This document shows positions 50,513 to 52,794 of a DNA stretch of 52,794 nt, in pieces. The stretch is from the NCBI GenBank assembly GCA_902778565.1, contig CACYYH010000006.1:1-52794 (forward strand). The letters run 5' to 3'. The notes under the pieces are model-generated. The model had not been told where the DNA came from. It searched no databases and worked only from the letters and a program-made list of their open reading frames with translations. Each line of letters begins with the position of its first letter. Within the stretch, counting starts at the first letter, position 1. The translations under genes were made by a program, and so were the position numbers. The DNA is from an uncultured Eubacteriales bacterium (GTDB lineage Bacteria; Bacillota; Clostridia; Peptostreptococcales; Anaerovoracaceae).

Positions 50513-52794
50513 ATGCTGAACATCTACTGCGGACGGGAGTCTGTCGACCATGAAAAGTTCATATACGGCAACATAGGTGTGAACAGCAGGGCGCTCATCA
50601 TAGTGCCCGACCAGTACACCCTGGATGCTGAGAGGAGACTCTTCGCCGAGACCGGAGCCAAGGCTCTAATGGACGTGGAGGTGATTTCCATGTCCAGACT
50701 GGGCTACAGGCTGCTGAACGAACTCGGCGGATCCCGCAGGACTTTCATAGACAAGTACGGCAGGCATATGATCCTGTCCCAGGTGCTGAGAGAGCATGCA
50801 GAGGAACTTCAGATCTTCAAAGGCCTTGAAGGAAAGAATTCCTTCCTGGAGATGGTGAACAACTTCATCTCCGAGATGAAGCAGTACAACTCCGGGCCGG
50901 ATGAACTGGAGACCATAAAGGCTCAGGTGGGGGAAGGTTCCTACGTTTACAGGAAGCTTTCCGATCTGGAGCTGATATTCGGAGAATACGAGAAAGCCAT
51001 CAGCGGCAAGTACACCGACTCCGAGGACTACATAGATCTTTTCCTGGGCAAGATAGGGAAGTCTGAACTCATAAGAGGCAATAAAATATGGATCTACGGT
51101 TTCGACAGCTTTGCGCCGAAGGCCCTGTCAGTCATCGGAGAACTGATGACCTATGCAGAAGAGGTAAACGTGGTGCTTTCCTGCTCATTTGACAGGAACA
51201 GCAGGGACGGCGAGCTCTTCGAACTGGGAAGGATCGTATCAGGAAACCTCATAAGAGAGGCCGAGGCCAGAAGGATCCCTCATAAAGAGATACCCCTGCC
51301 GGAAGATATCGAGACCTACCCGGATCATCATAAATACGCCGCAGCAAGGCATATAGAAAGAGAGATATATGCGCTTCCTGCCGTACCCTTCAGAAGAAAG
51401 GACAACGAGGAACTGCCGGTATTCGTAGAGGCGGGAAACCTTTACAACGAGGCAGAAAACGCCGCAGGCTATGTTTTGCACCTCATCAGGGATAAAGGCT
51501 ACAGGCTGGGGGACATCAGGCTGGTACTGAACGATCAGGACGTGAGAGGACCCATCGTCAAAAGAGTCTTTGAGGAATACGGCCTGGAGATCTTCATGGA
51601 CCGGGGAAGAGAGGCCTCGGACAATCCCATTATCAGATATATCATGGCGCTTCTGGATGCGGCCATAGAAAACTACGATACTCAGGACATTATGTCCATG
51701 CTGAAGACCGGCATGGGAGACCTGGATATGGATGAGATCGCAGATCTTGAAAACTATGCCATAAAGTACAGGATCAGAGGCACCATGTGGACGAAGCCTT
51801 TCAGAAAGGGCTCCTTCGAATACGAGCCGGAGGAACTGGAGAGGCTGAGCGCCCTAGCTGAAAAGGCGGTGGCAAACGTAAGCAGGCTCAAAAAAGCCAT
51901 GAAAGCCGGCACGTACGCGGAGTTCATGCCTGAATTTTATGAGATCCTTAAGAACGGCGCAGACCTGCCTTCAAAGATAGAAAAACTGGTGAAGGATCAG
52001 ACAGACCAGGGAAGATCCGACCTGGCAGAAGAGACGGATCAGGTCTGGGATTCCTTCCTTAACATAACAAAACAGATAACCGAGATCATGGGCGGAAGAT
52101 CCTTTGATGGAGAGACCTTCAGAGACCTGCTGGAGACCGGCATGGAAGGCATCAAAGTCGGCATGCTGCCTCCTGCTAAGGATGGCCTCGTAATGGGAAC
52201 CATGCAGAGGACCAGGATCGGAAAGATAAGGTCACTCATGGTGCTTGGCGCCAATGAAGGCGTGCTTCCTGCGGGAAAGCCTGCCAGAGGTCTTTTCGGC
52301 GAAGAAGAAAAAGAACTTTTCCGTTCCAAGGGAGTGGAGTTCTGCAAGACGGATCCATTCATCCTCATGGAGGAAAAGATGGGCATCTACAGAAACCTTT
52401 CGGATTCAGCGGAGAAGCTGTACATCAGCTACTCCATGTCTGATCTGGATGGAAATTCTTCCAAGCCTTCATCTGTATGGATGAAGCTCAGGGAGATCTT
52501 CCCGGAAGCTGAAGTGAAGAAGGACGCGGTGAGCGACAGGAACATGAAGCTTTTGCTTAGCGGCGCACCCGGCGGTCTGAAACACATGGCCAACGCCCTT
52601 GAAAGATACACAGAGGGAGAACCTCTTCCGGAATTTACTGAAGCAGGGCTGGACTGGTACAAGATCCACGACCCCGGGAAGCTTGAGAGCATCAGAAGAG
52701 GCCTGAGCTTCACTAATAAAGCCGAGGACCTGGGAAGAGACATGGCATCCCGACTGTTCCGCAGGGATCCTGCCATGGATATGAGCATAAGCCC
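50513..52794 (+). CDS. addB: ATP-dependent nuclease subunit B, AddB-like (3' end beyond window)
   Basis: Open to the window end: 760 codons of an expected 1,100-1,200. AddB is the partner of AddA in double-strand-break end resection. Family markers: an inactive-helicase-like layout with VPDQYTLDAERRL (about 32-44), EVISMSRLGYRLL, and MGTMQRTRIGKIRSLMVLG followed by ANEGVLPAGKPARG near 560-590. The N-terminal P-loop GRxGSGKT seen in Bacillus AddB is replaced by CGRESVDHEKF (6-16), so ATP binding at that site looks lost, as in RexB-type proteins. The C-terminal nuclease and iron-sulfur cysteines lie outside the window. The ATG follows the previous stop by 6 nt without a Shine-Dalgarno. Confidence 0.88.
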   Translation, partial: MLNIYCGRESVDHEKFIYGNIGVNSRALIIVPDQYTLDAERRLFAETGAKALMDVEVISMSRLGYRLLNELGGSRRTFIDKYGRHMILSQVLREHAEELQIFKGLEGKNSFLEMVNNFISEMKQYNSGPDELETIKAQVGEGSYVYRKLSDLELIFGEYEKAISGKYTDSEDYIDLFLGKIGKSELIRGNKIWIYGFDSFAPKALSVIGELMTYAEEVNVVLSCSFDRNSRDGELFELGRIVSGNLIREAEARRIPHKEIPLPEDIETYPDHHKYAAARHIEREIYALPAVPFRRKDNEELPVFVEAGNLYNEAENAAGYVLHLIRDKGYRLGDIRLVLNDQDVRGPIVKRVFEEYGLEIFMDRGREASDNPIIRYIMALLDAAIENYDTQDIMSMLKTGMGDLDMDEIADLENYAIKYRIRGTMWTKPFRKGSFEYEPEELERLSALAEKAVANVSRLKKAMKAGTYAEFMPEFYEILKNGADLPSKIEKLVKDQTDQGRSDLAEETDQVWDSFLNITKQITEIMGGRSFDGETFRDLLETGMEGIKVGMLPPAKDGLVMGTMQRTRIGKIRSLMVLGANEGVLPAGKPARGLFGEEEKELFRSKGVEFCKTDPFILMEEKMGIYRNLSDSAEKLYISYSMSDLDGNSSKPSSVWMKLREIFPEAEVKKDAVSDRNMKLLLSGAPGGLKHMANALERYTEGEPLPEFTEAGLDWYKIHDPGKLESIRRGLSFTNKAEDLGRDMASRLFRRDPAMDMSIS

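Overview
The window reads as a chromosomal segment of an anaerobic, Gram-positive Clostridia-type bacterium (Bacillota). Evidence: strong GGAGG-type ribosome sites, TTGATT/TATAAT-type promoters with 17-bp spacers, AddB rather than RecBCD, a BMP-type nucleoside ABC importer, an EtfAB-linked dehydrogenase of the kind used by fermenting anaerobes, cobalamin nucleotide-loop genes, and no respiratory genes. Family-level placement is not possible from this sequence; an amino-acid-fermenting Peptostreptococcales-like organism is a guess. I see no rRNA, tRNA, prophage, insertion sequence or CRISPR array. Almost all of it looks like stable core and metabolic genome.

Layout. 1-5.3 kb (minus strand): cardiolipin synthase, a two-component system and a type I asparaginase. 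5.3-6.4 kb: a GNAT acetyltransferase and the 3' remnant of a sigma-54-dependent activator. 6.4-13.3 kb: a five-gene minus-strand operon (aminotransferase, YjiH-type transporter, EtfB, EtfA, GlcD/LctD-type FAD dehydrogenase) facing a divergent IclR regulator; two matching dyads lie in the shared control region. I read this as an amino-acid or hydroxy-acid fermentation module with an electron-confurcating dehydrogenase. 13.3-15.7 kb: an alanine/ornithine-racemase-family enzyme and a divergent DUF2804 protein. 15.8-21.6 kb: one co-directional run of phosphohexomutase, TIM-barrel epimerase-like protein, cobT, cobU, cobS, a short CobU-like protein and a CobC-like phosphatase. 21.8-24.8 kb: a small basic protein, a PucR regulator and an EamA transporter behind a promoter that carries a dyad, then an HD hydrolase.

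24.8-35.8 kb: a repeat-rich noncoding stretch, an AtoE-type fatty-acid transporter, then a purine acquisition and salvage block (xanthine phosphoribosyltransferase, BMP lipoprotein, ABC ATPase, two permeases, AzgA-type purine permease, EamA transporter, second phosphoribosyltransferase). 35.8-42 kb: a COG2509-type flavoprotein, RarA, another EamA transporter, GAPDH with an unusual cofactor-site residue, and an orphan MtaA/URO-D-type methyltransferase. 42-52.8 kb: SecA with an unusual leader, a three-gene overlapping XRE/membrane/YcxB-like set, prfB with its programmed frameshift, tex, a HAD phosphatase, and addB running off the window end.

Most worth a second look: the aminotransferase-Etf-dehydrogenase operon with its twin operators; the XRE and membrane-protein pair that seem to share a small beta-rich domain; the shortened CobU paralogue; a probably leaderless EamA transporter mRNA; the secA leader; the prfB frameshift site with a weak internal Shine-Dalgarno; and the Asp-to-Trp change in GAPDH.
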